Part shown: positions 8,500-16,631 of the stretch, piece after piece
Position numbering within the stretch: the first letter of the stretch is position 1
How the letters are laid out: each line of letters starts with the position of its first letter
DNA from: an uncultured Bdellovibrio sp.
GTDB taxonomy: Bacteria > Bdellovibrionota > Bdellovibrionia > Bdellovibrionales > Bdellovibrionaceae
Assembly: GCF_946478835.1 (NCBI RefSeq)
Contig: NZ_CAMLDV010000003.1
Location: forward strand, 1-59,852
Reading direction: 5' to 3'
Length of the DNA: 59,852 nucleotides
Position numbers and translations under genes: made by a program
The notes under the pieces: model-generated
The model's input: only the letters and a program-made list of their open reading frames with translations
The model's database searches: none
What the model was told of the DNA's origin: nothing

Positions 8500-9349
8500 A
8501 AAAATTCTTCTGATCGTCGCTATTCTTGCGATTGTGGCCTGTGTGCCGTTTTTATTTTCATCTGGTAAAAATAAAAAATCTTCTTTAGGAATCGTTGAAA
8601 AAGGCGACGTCATTCAACGTGTGTCTTTGTCGGGAATTGTTCAACCCGTAAGAAAAGCGGTGATCGTCGCTTCTTACGCAGGCTATGTGAAAAAGATTTT
8701 CGTCAAAATCGGCGACAATGTTAAAGCCGGAGACCCTCTGGTTTCTGTCGTGCAATCGCTTTCAAGCTTCGAGCAAGCTTATCCTTTGCGTTCACCTGTT
8801 ACCGGTCGAGTCGTTCAGATCCGTCATCAGGAAGGGGAGTTTGTAAAAGCAAGTGACGTCACGGACTACATCCTTCGCGTGGACGATCTTTCTGAAATGT
8901 ACGTCTATGTGAACGCCGCTGAAATTGATCGCGTGAAAATGACTGTGAAGCAAGAGGCTTTGCTGAAGCCGATGGCTTTATCAGAAAAATCTTATAAAGC
9001 TCAAATCGTGGATCTGGCTTTGGCCTCTAACGACAAAGATCGTTGGGATCGTTCCAGCGTTGTCGAGTTTCCGATCACTTTAAAAGTTCTCAATCCCGAT
9101 GCGGATTTAAAATCAGGAATGAGTACGTTGATTGATATCATCACGTTTAAAAAAGAAAATGTTCTAACTTTGCGCCATGAATTTATTTATGTTCAAGGCG
9201 GTGAAAGTTATGTCCTCTTGGAAAACGGTGAAAAACGTATTGTTAAAACCGGTGTTTCCAATGAAGAGAAAGTCGAAATCTTAGAAGGGGTTAAAGAAGG
9301 CGAGAAAGTTCAAAAAGTCGACTTTGCCTCGATGCTGGAGAACTCGTAG
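8480..9349 (+). CDS. MacA-like periplasmic adaptor, lacking the helical hairpin
   Basis: A 289-residue HlyD/MacA-type membrane fusion protein anchored by an N-terminal membrane helix (about residues 8-27). The two halves of the lipoyl domain are visible: VKIGDNVKAGDPLVSV and PVTGRVVQIRHQEGEFV. In MacA a helical hairpin of several tens of residues lies between these halves; here there are only about 12 residues, so the hairpin that normally reaches TolC is absent. The beta-barrel and membrane-proximal domains follow. It overlaps the TolC-like gene and abuts the MacB-like gene without a gap. Confidence 0.87.
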   Translation: MKNLFSKKILLIVAILAIVACVPFLFSSGKNKKSSLGIVEKGDVIQRVSLSGIVQPVRKAVIVASYAGYVKKIFVKIGDNVKAGDPLVSVVQSLSSFEQAYPLRSPVTGRVVQIRHQEGEFVKASDVTDYILRVDDLSEMYVYVNAAEIDRVKMTVKQEALLKPMALSEKSYKAQIVDLALASNDKDRWDRSSVVEFPITLKVLNPDADLKSGMSTLIDIITFKKENVLTLRHEFIYVQGGESYVLLENGEKRIVKTGVSNEEKVEILEGVKEGEKVQKVDFASMLENS

Positions 9350-11362
9350 ATGAGTTATATCTCGGCGAAGAACCTTGTTTTCTCTTATCCAGGAACAGAT
9401 CAACCTGTTCTCAGGGAGCTTTCTTTTTCCATCGAAGAAGGGTCCTTCGTCGCTATTCAAGGGCCTTCCGGTTCTGGAAAATCCACGCTGCTTTATCTTT
9501 TAGGAGCCATGAACCGAGTTCAATCCGGCGAACTTATTGTCGCTGGAAAAAATCTGAACGAACTCACTCGTTCTGAAGCGGCTTTTTTTAGAGCGTCTGA
9601 AATTGGTTTCGTGTTTCAGCAGTTTCATCTTCTTCCTAAACTCTCGCTTTTAGAAAATGTGGAACTCGGAGGTCTTTATCCTTTAGAGGTTTCAAAAGAT
9701 CGCTCCGAGCTCAAAGCTCGGGCCGAAGAGCTTTTGGAAAAATTCGGTCTTCGCGAAAAGAAAGATGAACTTCCAAGCAAAGTTTCAGGCGGTCAACAGC
9801 AGCGTGTGGCGATTGCTCGCGCCTTGATGCAAAAGCCGCGTCTGATTTTAGCCGATGAACCTACGGGGAATTTAGATTCCGTAAACTCAGCACTCGTTTT
9901 AAAAGAATTAAAACGTCTTCACAGCGAAGGCCATACAGTAGTTCTAATCACCCATGACAGCGAAGTGGCGAAGCAAGCGGACCGTATTATTCATGTGCGT
10001 GATGGTCGCTTGGAAAAAGAAGAAGTTCTTCATCATCAAAAATCCTCGCCGATGTTACATAAGAATTCTTCTTTAAAAACTCAGGACATAGCCTGGAACA
10101 CGGACCTTCTGAGATATCTGGCACAGAATGCCTGGATGCAGCTTTCAGCAAATAAAGTCCGAGCGCTTCTTACAATGTTGGGCGTGACCATCGGTGTCGG
10201 TGCGGTTTTATCCATGATGACCCTGGGAGGATTTGCGAAGGAAAAAATCCTGGCTGGTTATGCTGAAATGGGAGTGAATACTTTTGAATTTAACGGCTAT
10301 CCGAACTGGGATATGAAAGCCAAGGACATTAAAGGCGCGGTCTTTGATTATTTTAAATGGGAGACAGATCTTGTTCCTCTAAAAAATATTTTTCCTGAGA
10401 TCAAAAGACTTTCGCCAGTTCTGACAGGAAGAAATGTCTCTGTCGTTTTTGCCGGGAAAACGATCGACAATGATGTGCGTGTTTTGGGTGTCAACGAAGA
10501 TACTTTTAATATCGCGAAGAAAAAAATCATTGTCGGCAATCCGGTCAATGCCTATCACGTAAAAAATCGCAGCTCCGTCTGCATTATCGGATACGAAGTC
10601 GCGGAAAGACTTTTTTCCAATGTGCAGCCGCTGGGGCAAGTATTGTTTTTATCTGAAGACAATCAAGAGATGTCTTGCACCGTAATCGGTGTGGCTGCGC
10701 AAACTTCCAGTCGCAATGAATGGCGTAAACCGAATTTAGAAATCTATTTGCCGTTCACGTACTTTCAGGCCAAGAGCAAAAACTGGTGGTCCGTGCAAAT
10801 CCGTGAAATCCTGATTGAGATGAAAGACGGAGCCTCCATGGAAAACATGGGGAAAGGTTTGCGCGCGTTCTTTCAAAAGAAATACGGAACCTCAGGACGT
10901 TTTAGGGCGGACTCCGACGCCGTTTTGATTGAACAGATGAATCGCTTTTTAAATATCTTCTCTGGCTTCCTCGCGGCCATTGCTTTGGTTTCTTTATGCG
11001 TGGGCGGTGTTGGTATTGCCAACATGATGCTGGTGTCTTTAAACGAACGTGTGCGTGAAATCGGACTAAGAAAAGCATTGGGTGCGACCGATCAAAGTTT
11101 AAGGTCGTTGATTTTAATGGAGTCGATGCTGATTTGTTTTATCGCGGGTCTGGTCGGCGTGCTTTTAGGAGTTCTTTCTTATGAACTGATTCTTTTTGCT
11201 GCGACGAAATTCGTGAGCAAGCTTGAGTTCGAATGGATCTTTAATCCGTGGGCCTTCCTCATCTCTTTTGGTTCTATCGTAGCCGTAGGAATATTAAGTG
11301 GACTGATTCCGGCTCTTCGCGCTGAAAAAATGGCGCCGATGCAAGCGCTCCGAACGGAATAA
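9350..11362 (+). CDS. MacB-like ABC transporter, fused ATPase and permease
   Basis: A 670-residue protein with the MacB order of domains. Residues 1-230 are an ABC ATPase with Walker A GPSGSGKST (38-46), signature VSGGQQQR and Walker B LILADEPTGN. A first membrane helix follows around residues 268-295, then a large periplasmic MacB_PCD domain, then three C-terminal FtsX-type membrane helices. MacB-type machines do not transport across the inner membrane but drive export of periplasmic substrates such as peptides or lipoproteins through TolC. Start ATG directly follows the adaptor's stop codon. Confidence 0.92.
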   Translation: MSYISAKNLVFSYPGTDQPVLRELSFSIEEGSFVAIQGPSGSGKSTLLYLLGAMNRVQSGELIVAGKNLNELTRSEAAFFRASEIGFVFQQFHLLPKLSLLENVELGGLYPLEVSKDRSELKARAEELLEKFGLREKKDELPSKVSGGQQQRVAIARALMQKPRLILADEPTGNLDSVNSALVLKELKRLHSEGHTVVLITHDSEVAKQADRIIHVRDGRLEKEEVLHHQKSSPMLHKNSSLKTQDIAWNTDLLRYLAQNAWMQLSANKVRALLTMLGVTIGVGAVLSMMTLGGFAKEKILAGYAEMGVNTFEFNGYPNWDMKAKDIKGAVFDYFKWETDLVPLKNIFPEIKRLSPVLTGRNVSVVFAGKTIDNDVRVLGVNEDTFNIAKKKIIVGNPVNAYHVKNRSSVCIIGYEVAERLFSNVQPLGQVLFLSEDNQEMSCTVIGVAAQTSSRNEWRKPNLEIYLPFTYFQAKSKNWWSVQIREILIEMKDGASMENMGKGLRAFFQKKYGTSGRFRADSDAVLIEQMNRFLNIFSGFLAAIALVSLCVGGVGIANMMLVSLNERVREIGLRKALGATDQSLRSLILMESMLICFIAGLVGVLLGVLSYELILFAATKFVSKLEFEWIFNPWAFLISFGSIVAVGILSGLIPALRAEKMAPMQALRTE

Positions 11363-11364
11363 AA

Positions 11365-11394
11365 GTTTCCTCCCGTCAGGCGACAGGAGGAAAC
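11365..11394. terminator. Terminator-like hairpin between convergent genes
   Basis: A 13-position stem (11365-11377 with 11382-11394, one mismatch) and a 4-base loop AGGC. It lies just after the MacB-like gene and before the end of the facing gene. There is no clear T-run on either strand, so termination efficiency is uncertain. Confidence 0.6.
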
Positions 11395-11403
11395 CAAAGA
11401 GCT

Positions 11404-11757
11404 TTATAGCAAATCACATAAAGAATTGGTGCTGCCAATAGCTTTTACTTTCGCATCGCGAACGCGACGAAGACCGGTCAAAGCATCTTGTCTTAAATCT
11501 TTGATATTCTGAGATGTATCTCCAAAAGTGCAAAGATCTAACGCTTGATTGTAACCTTCTAGAACCGAGTCCGTTCTAAAATCAATACCGGCAGCGATAC
11601 CGATATCTCGACATGCCAACATGTCTTTCTCCTCAAGGATGCTAAAGATGGCATTGCATACCATTTGAAGAGAAAGCTCTTCTGGCGGTGTGTCTCCCTG
11701 GCCTGCCGAAGCAAACGACGAGCTTAGGAAAATAACCGCAATAATAACTGACTTCAC
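11404..11757 (-). CDS. Small secreted Cys-containing hypothetical protein
   Basis: A 117-residue exported protein with a signal peptide of about 17 residues (ending ASA). The mature part is helical and has four cysteines, which suggests two disulfides. I chose GTG 11757 because AAAGGAGA lies 6 bases upstream and the signal peptide begins there; an ATG at 11802 would add 15 polar residues that spoil it. I recognise no family. Confidence 0.72.
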   Translation of the reverse strand: MKSVIIAVIFLSSSFASAGQGDTPPEELSLQMVCNAIFSILEEKDMLACRDIGIAAGIDFRTDSVLEGYNQALDLCTFGDTSQNIKDLRQDALTGLRRVRDAKVKAIGSTNSLCDLL

Positions 11758-11923
11758 AAAAATCTCCTTTCTTTGATTTTGTTGTGAAACCAAGGAAAGC
11801 AAAGGACGTGCCTCATTTTTTATGAACTAGGACGACGATGTTTCGTTTTGTGAAGAAAGAATGGATGAAAATATCTGAACGATAAGTTTATCGATAAATG
11901 TTCACAGGGTGTGAACGGTCGAG

Positions 11924-12961
11924 TTACTCAAAATCCCGGAAGTAAGAAAGCGAGATTGAAGCATAGCTGCTAAATTCACTTTTCTCTTCAAACTCAGGAG
12001 ACACAGTGACAAAGCGCCAAGAGTAACTCCAATGAGAAATCTGCACGGCATAACCTACTTCAGTTTCTGCTGTGAAGGGATATTTTTTAACTCGATGGCT
12101 GTCGCGAAAGGTGTTTCCATCTAAGAAAATATTTCGAGCAATGGCGTTTCCACGAATGCCGGCAAAGCCATACACGCGCCAAGGAATATGATGAGGCTTG
12201 CCATCAAAATTAACAATGGCATCACCATCGGCGGAAGAAAGGCGGGAAGGGCCAAAGTCATCGGGAAGACGTACACCCAAGCGAGCTATAGCGCCGATAT
12301 GACCGGCGATAAGAACGTTTCCGAAAGAGGCTCCCCCGTAAGGAATAAAATCAAAACTTCGTCCTGATTCGTTTTCTAATTCAAAGAAGCGAATTTTTTG
12401 AAAGTAGGATGCCTGCAAAGTGGGCTCGGTAGAAAGCTGATTCTTCCACCCCTTTGCATCGGGAACATTGATCATGTCGTGAAAACTATTTTGTACTTTT
12501 TCACCCATGGCTTCAGGGCCGATAACGCCGATATCTAACTCCAAAGAATGACTGTGCGTCGGTGTTTTGAAGTTCGCTGTAAAACCTAAATAAAGCCAGC
12601 CCGCATAAGGACGATCGTTTTTGATAAGTTCAGCGGTGTTTTTGTTGTTAGGCGTATAAATCTGCTGAGCTAAAGAAACGCCGAAGTTCGTTGTGGATTT
12701 GTTAAATTCTTTATTCAGTCGCTCCGACCAACCTGTCAGAGGCGGAATCCACGCAGGAATTTTGTTTTCTGCATACACATAAGAAAAACGAATTCCATTG
12801 GTATAGCCTTGGTCCGAGTTAGGACCGCCCAGCCGACGGGTGTCGTTTTCAACGTAAACGGTGAAAGATTCCCCGTGAGGTTTTATTGTTTCCGTCGCAT
12901 TTGGAGCCTGCCCCCAAGTTCTTAATGAAAAAAGAAACAGTAACAGAAAAATCTTTTTCAT
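11924..12961 (-). CDS. LpxR-like lipid A deacylase, outer membrane
   Basis: A 345-residue outer-membrane protein of the LpxR (DUF2219) family, with a signal peptide (about residues 1-17). Members are 12-stranded barrels that remove 3'-acyloxyacyl chains from lipid A. Conserved features are YVENDTRRLGG with Asn39 and Asp40 (the Salmonella active site includes an Asn-Asp pair), SDQGYTNGIRFSY, and NDRPYAGWLYLG. It starts 3 bases after the pseudouridine synthase gene would end on the other side, so it is last but separate. Deacylation could serve to modify the bacterium's own lipid A or that of prey; the sequence cannot tell which. Confidence 0.85.
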   Translation of the reverse strand: MKKIFLLLFLFSLRTWGQAPNATETIKPHGESFTVYVENDTRRLGGPNSDQGYTNGIRFSYVYAENKIPAWIPPLTGWSERLNKEFNKSTTNFGVSLAQQIYTPNNKNTAELIKNDRPYAGWLYLGFTANFKTPTHSHSLELDIGVIGPEAMGEKVQNSFHDMINVPDAKGWKNQLSTEPTLQASYFQKIRFFELENESGRSFDFIPYGGASFGNVLIAGHIGAIARLGVRLPDDFGPSRLSSADGDAIVNFDGKPHHIPWRVYGFAGIRGNAIARNIFLDGNTFRDSHRVKKYPFTAETEVGYAVQISHWSYSWRFVTVSPEFEEKSEFSSYASISLSYFRDFE

Positions 12962-12964
12962 AGA

Positions 12965-13699
12965 TTAATCAAGTGTCTCGTCATCTTCCAGAAAGCGCCA
13001 TTTACCTTCCGGTAATTGACCAAGACGAAGTTTTCCGATGCGCACACGCTTTAAACCAGTCACCTTAAGTCCCACAGCTTCACACATGCGACGGATCTGA
13101 CGTTTCTTTCCCTCACGCAAAATAAAGCGTAGTTGGTCCTGGTTGAGCCATTCCACTTTCGCAGGCTTCAATGCTTTTCCATCTAAAGAAAGTCCATGAT
13201 TGAGAAGCTTTAATTTGTCATCAGGCAAAGAGCCTTGCACACGCACGATGTATTCTTTTTCAAGTTTGGTTTCTTCACCGATGATTTTTTTTGCAATACG
13301 ACCGTCTTGAGTGAAAAGCAAAAGACCTTGAGAGTCGATATCCAAGCGTCCGGCGACCGCCAATCCTTGAAAGTGCTCTTGGCGTAAGCGCTGCTTAGAT
13401 TCACCAAACTGATTTTCCGGAGTGATAAGTTTAATCGCAGGCTGGTAGGGTGGTTCAGGTTGCGCTGACACGTAACCAATCGGTTTATTCAAAATAATCG
13501 TTGCTAAACGCTTTTGTTTTTTCAAAGCTTCAGCTTCCAAGGTGATTTTAACGTGGGGATCTACTTTTGTTCCCAATTGATCAATTTTAATACCGTCAAC
13601 AAGAACAAGACCCTTAGCAATGTATTCATCCGCTTCACGACGGGAACAAATGCCTCTTTCAGCCATGAGTTTTGATAAACGTACTTTTTCTTCGCTCAT
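12965..13699 (-). CDS. RsuA/RluB family pseudouridine synthase
   Basis: A 244-residue enzyme with an N-terminal S4 RNA-binding domain ([20 protein letters not shown]) and a pseudouridine synthase domain with catalytic Asp120 in [13 protein letters not shown]. It modifies uridine to pseudouridine, most likely in rRNA. The ATG at 13699 overlaps the stop codon of the upstream PTPS/QueD gene as ATGA, which supports this start over an in-frame ATG at 13717. RluB- and RsuA-type roles cannot be separated by eye. Confidence 0.88.
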   Translation of the reverse strand: MSEEKVRLSKLMAERGICSRREADEYIAKGLVLVDGIKIDQLGTKVDPHVKITLEAEALKKQKRLATIILNKPIGYVSAQPEPPYQPAIKLITPENQFGESKQRLRQEHFQGLAVAGRLDIDSQGLLLFTQDGRIAKKIIGEETKLEKEYIVRVQGSLPDDKLKLLNHGLSLDGKALKPAKVEWLNQDQLRFILREGKKRQIRRMCEAVGLKVTGLKRVRIGKLRLGQLPEGKWRFLEDDETLD

Positions 13700-14085
13700 A
13701 GGCGGATCTCCGTCCAAAGAGTGTCCATTTCATAAAGCTTGATATAAGAAAGATCTTTTTCTGAAACAGATAATTTTAATTTGTCTAAAAAATAAAGTGC
13801 GATGTTTTCCGTGGTAGGAACTTTGTCTTTGAACTCAGGAATCACAAAGTTGAGATGTTCGTGATCCAATCGCGTCGTCAGTTGAGTTAAAAGATTTTGG
13901 TATTCTGATTTTTTCTGAATCTCTGCAGAATTATGTAAAATAAAACCCACTTCTAAAGTGTAGTTGTGTCCGTGACCGTATTGTGTGTAGCAGCGACCAA
14001 AAGTGTTCTGGTTTTGAGTTTTATCCCAAAGAGGCTGAGCATAAAAATGAGCGCTGCTAAAGGAGCTCTTTAAAGTCAGAATCAT
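13696..14085 (-). CDS. 6-pyruvoyl-tetrahydropterin synthase / QueD family protein
   Basis: A 129-residue T-fold enzyme. Zinc ligands are His13 in FSSAHF and His38 and His40 in GHGHNY; Cys32, the LDHEHLN segment, PTTENIA and the final YEMDTLW complete the active site. Enzymes of this family act on dihydroneopterin triphosphate and make either 6-pyruvoyl-tetrahydropterin (biopterin route) or 6-carboxytetrahydropterin (queuosine route, QueD). The FGRC and STTEN-like context looks rather PTPS-like. ATGA overlaps link it to the SDR gene before and the pseudouridine synthase gene after. Confidence 0.85.
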   Translation of the reverse strand: MILTLKSSFSSAHFYAQPLWDKTQNQNTFGRCYTQYGHGHNYTLEVGFILHNSAEIQKKSEYQNLLTQLTTRLDHEHLNFVIPEFKDKVPTTENIALYFLDKLKLSVSEKDLSYIKLYEMDTLWTEIRL

Positions 14086-14828
14086 GTGAGATTGATTCCT
14101 CCATCAACAGAAAGAATCGCTCCTGTCGTCCAGCTCGAAAGATCGGAACCTAAGAAGTAAGCAGCTTTCGCCACTTCTTCTGCGGTTCCAATGCGGCCCA
14201 AGGGCTGCAAGGATTTCATTTTTTCTAATGCGATTGTTTTCTGTTCAGAATCAAGATGGTGAAAACTATGAATCGGAGTATCGACAATTCCAGGGCAGAC
14301 GCAGTTCGCGCGAATTTTATGAGGCCCACCATCCAAAGCGAGACTCTGAGTCCAATTTACCATCGCGGCTTTACTGGCTGAATAAGAAGAGTTTGATCCT
14401 CCCGGGCGAAGTCCGAGCGTCGAAGAAATATTCACAATGCTTCCTCCGCCTTGCTCTTTAAAGTAAGGAAAAAAAGCACGGGCAATACGCACAGGCCCTA
14501 AGAGATTCACTTCAAACTGCTTCATCCAAATTTCGTCAGTACCTTCTTCCGTGGAATGCGTTTGATAAATTCCAGCGTTGTTCACAACGACTTCAATACG
14601 ATGGATTTTTGTGGTGAGCATTTCATCAAGGCGTTTATTCAAGGCTGCGACGTCGGTGACATCGCAAGAAACAATCGAAGCACCACTGCGACATTTAGCT
14701 GCGACTTCTTGCAGGCGTTCTTTATTACGAGCCATCAGGTATACGAAATAGCCGTTTTTAGCGTATTCAATCGCTGTCGCGGCACCGATCCCGCTACTAG
14801 CTCCGGTAATTAAAGCGGCCTTCTTCAT
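14082..14828 (-). CDS. Short-chain dehydrogenase/reductase (SDR)
   Basis: A 248-residue classical SDR oxidoreductase. The Rossmann motif GASSGIG is at residues 9-15, NNAG at 83-86, and the catalytic residues are Ser135/136, Tyr149 and Lys153 (YSASK). The alternative ARNKERL after the second strand hints at NADP(H). Substrate is unknown. It is the first gene of a coupled set with the PTPS/QueD-like gene (ATGA overlap), so a pterin substrate, as with sepiapterin reductase, is possible but not shown. Confidence 0.88.
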   Translation of the reverse strand: MKKAALITGASSGIGAATAIEYAKNGYFVYLMARNKERLQEVAAKCRSGASIVSCDVTDVAALNKRLDEMLTTKIHRIEVVVNNAGIYQTHSTEEGTDEIWMKQFEVNLLGPVRIARAFFPYFKEQGGGSIVNISSTLGLRPGGSNSSYSASKAAMVNWTQSLALDGGPHKIRANCVCPGIVDTPIHSFHHLDSEQKTIALEKMKSLQPLGRIGTAEEVAKAAYFLGSDLSSWTTGAILSVDGGINLT

Positions 14829-14889
14829 GGCAAATCCCCTGTGGTTAAACTGGACTTATACTAGCAAAGGCGGGCACCGAAGAGAAGTC

Positions 14890-14979
14890 ATGTCCATGCG
14901 CGAAGCGTTTTCCATCGGCATTAAGTTCTTCTTTGTAGGCCTCATCCTATTTTCTGCATTCTGGGCACAGATCCCTTAA
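14890..14979 (+). CDS. Candidate membrane microprotein (29 residues)
   Basis: ATG 14890 to TAA 14979 encodes 29 residues: a short polar start followed by one membrane helix (IGIKFFFVGLILFSAFW) and a short polar tail. A GA-rich stretch, GAAGAGAAG, precedes the ATG, and a terminator follows 8 bases after the stop. This gene-plus-terminator arrangement between divergent neighbours is the evidence; no homologue is known to me. Confidence 0.4.
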   Translation: MSMREAFSIGIKFFFVGLILFSAFWAQIP

Positions 14980-14985
14980 AAGCAG

Positions 14986-15012
14986 AAAGCCGGGTTGGGT
15001 CCCGGCTCTCTT
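14986..15012. terminator. Rho-independent terminator
   Basis: AGCCGGG (14988-14994), a 6-base loop and CCCGGCT (15001-15007). T-rich sequence lies on both sides, so it can serve the small Cys-rich gene on the minus strand and the candidate microprotein on the plus strand. Confidence 0.75.
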
Positions 15013-15043
15013 TAACGGTAGAAATTTTAAATGGTAACGAGAA

Positions 15044-15262
15044 CTAAGCCGCTTTTTTCGCGACGTAGTGATAATACTTCTTATCAAAGTCGGAAGCCTT
15101 CATCCCGTCCTTCGTGATCAAGCCTGCTTTGAACCAATCAAAGTGTTCAGCGCAGAAACCCGCCTTTTCAGACTTTTTCTTGCAGCCTTCGCCGCAGCAG
15201 CGAGCCGATTCTAAAGAAACTACGTTATTTGGGATTTGTTTTTCGAATTTTTTGTCAGCCAT
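15044..15262 (-). CDS. Small putative zinc-binding protein
   Basis: A 72-residue cytoplasmic protein with a compact metal-site pattern: CCGEGC, then CAEHFDWF about 12 residues later (C-x3-C...C-x2-H). The rest is lysine-rich. GGAGGTC lies about 10 bases before the ATG, and a terminator follows the stop codon, so it is a complete single-gene unit. Function unknown; similar small proteins are common in delta-type bacteria under vague names. Confidence 0.75.
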   Translation of the reverse strand: MADKKFEKQIPNNVVSLESARCCGEGCKKKSEKAGFCAEHFDWFKAGLITKDGMKASDFDKKYYHYVAKKAA

Positions 15263-15358
15263 CTTGAGTGACCTCCAGTTGAAATCTTAAGCTGGTTGAT
15301 TGTCTTAAGACATAAGACTTATCGGAGGAGACCTATTGGACTTAAGGACCTAAACGAA

Positions 15359-15421
15359 AAAAGGTACCAGGTACCTAAACAGTCTCATTTTGATCCGGGA
15401 AAAAGGTACCTGGTACCTTTT
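15359..15421. repeat. GGTACC inverted-repeat element
   Basis: Two 18 bp arms, 15359-15376 and 15404-15421, are perfect reverse complements and are separated by 27 bases. Each arm is built from two GGTACC palindromes (GGTACCAGGTACC and GGTACCTGGTACC). The right arm touches the stop codon of the EAL gene and ends in a T-run, so the RNA could fold into a long hairpin. It looks like a REP-type intergenic repeat; copies elsewhere in the genome cannot be seen from here. Confidence 0.75.
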
Positions 15422-16622
15422 AAATCAATTTAAGGAAGCGGCCCATGTCGACGGGTTTCGAGAACAAGTACCCCTGGCCATAGCGGGCGCCCAAAGTTTC
15501 TAGAACCAGTGATTCTTCGTTGTTCTCGATACCTTCCGCGATGATTTCAATTCCCATGGCGTGGGCCAAGTGGATGATCGAACTCACAACGGCTTTGGAT
15601 TTTGGATCTGTGAGAACCTTCATCACAAAGCAACGGTCAATCTTAAGGAAGCTGATGGGCATCTGTGTGAGATACTGCAAGCTAGAGAAACCTGTTCCGA
15701 AATCATCAATGGAGATTGCATAACCCTGATTACGGCACTGATTTAGCGCTTCAAGAGCGATCGCGCCATCCATCATGATTCTTTCAGTCATTTCAAGTTT
15801 GATGTTCTTTGTTTGCAGGTCGTGTTTTTCGCGAAGGTCTTCTAAGTTATTCACGAAATCAGAGTGCGTGAACTGACGGCCCGAGATATTGATACTCATC
15901 ATAAACTCGTCAGCCATTTTGTCTTTTTTATTCAAGCGCAATTGATCTTGAATCGTGCGCAAATCTTTTAAGGCCTGATTGATAATCCAGTGTCCAATCG
16001 GAATCACCATCGAAGAATTTTCAATCACATCAATGAAAAGATTCGGAGACACCAAGCCATGTAGAGGGCTGTTCCAGCGAAGCAGAGCCTCGCAGCCTGT
16101 GATTTGTTTGGTCTTTAAATTTACAATCGGCTGATAGAAAAGTTCGAATTCTTTATTCTGAAAAGCCTGGAAAATTTGATTTTCCAATTTGATTTGATCT
16201 AAAGCGCTTTGCGTACCGTCATCACCAGCGCCGGAGTTATCAAATTCTACGTCTGTTACGCGCGTGCCTGTCGGTGTGTTTAAGTTTTTACGGCGCAGTC
16301 TTTTAAGAAGAACACGCATTAAAAGCTGCACGACTTTATCGGCTGTTGAAACACGCTCAAGAACTTGCTGTTTTGTGACGATAGCCAGGCGCACATCTTC
16401 AAGAGCGCGCACGGAAGCGGAACGATTTTGATTGTCGATTAAAGCCATCTCACCAAAGATTTCGCCTTCACCTAAAATCGTCAGAGGGATTTCCTCTTTG
16501 TCTTTAGTGATGTAAATCAGCACGCGGCCTTTTTCGATGATGTAGGCACAATCACCGGCATCGCCTTCGCTAAAAATGATTTGATCTTTGTGAATGTCGA
16601 CGGACTGAGTTGCTGAATTCAT
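15420..16622 (-). CDS. Cyclic-nucleotide-binding domain and EAL c-di-GMP phosphodiesterase
   Basis: A 400-residue cytoplasmic protein. Residues about 8-110 form a cNMP-binding (CAP-like) domain with GEIFGEMALIDNQNRSASVRA, matching the phosphate-binding cassette. Residues about 147-398 are an EAL domain with all catalytic motifs: CEALLRW (EAL at 178-180), SINISGRQF, LEMTERI, DDFGTGFSSL, LKIDRCF and AEGIEN. It should hydrolyse c-di-GMP to pGpG under control of a cyclic nucleotide. It lies 9 bases downstream of the peptide-binding protein gene on the same strand, so the two are probably co-transcribed. Confidence 0.92.
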   Translation of the reverse strand: MNSATQSVDIHKDQIIFSEGDAGDCAYIIEKGRVLIYITKDKEEIPLTILGEGEIFGEMALIDNQNRSASVRALEDVRLAIVTKQQVLERVSTADKVVQLLMRVLLKRLRRKNLNTPTGTRVTDVEFDNSGAGDDGTQSALDQIKLENQIFQAFQNKEFELFYQPIVNLKTKQITGCEALLRWNSPLHGLVSPNLFIDVIENSSMVIPIGHWIINQALKDLRTIQDQLRLNKKDKMADEFMMSINISGRQFTHSDFVNNLEDLREKHDLQTKNIKLEMTERIMMDGAIALEALNQCRNQGYAISIDDFGTGFSSLQYLTQMPISFLKIDRCFVMKVLTDPKSKAVVSSIIHLAHAMGIEIIAEGIENNEESLVLETLGARYGQGYLFSKPVDMGRFLKLI

Positions 16623-16631
16623 AAAACCATT

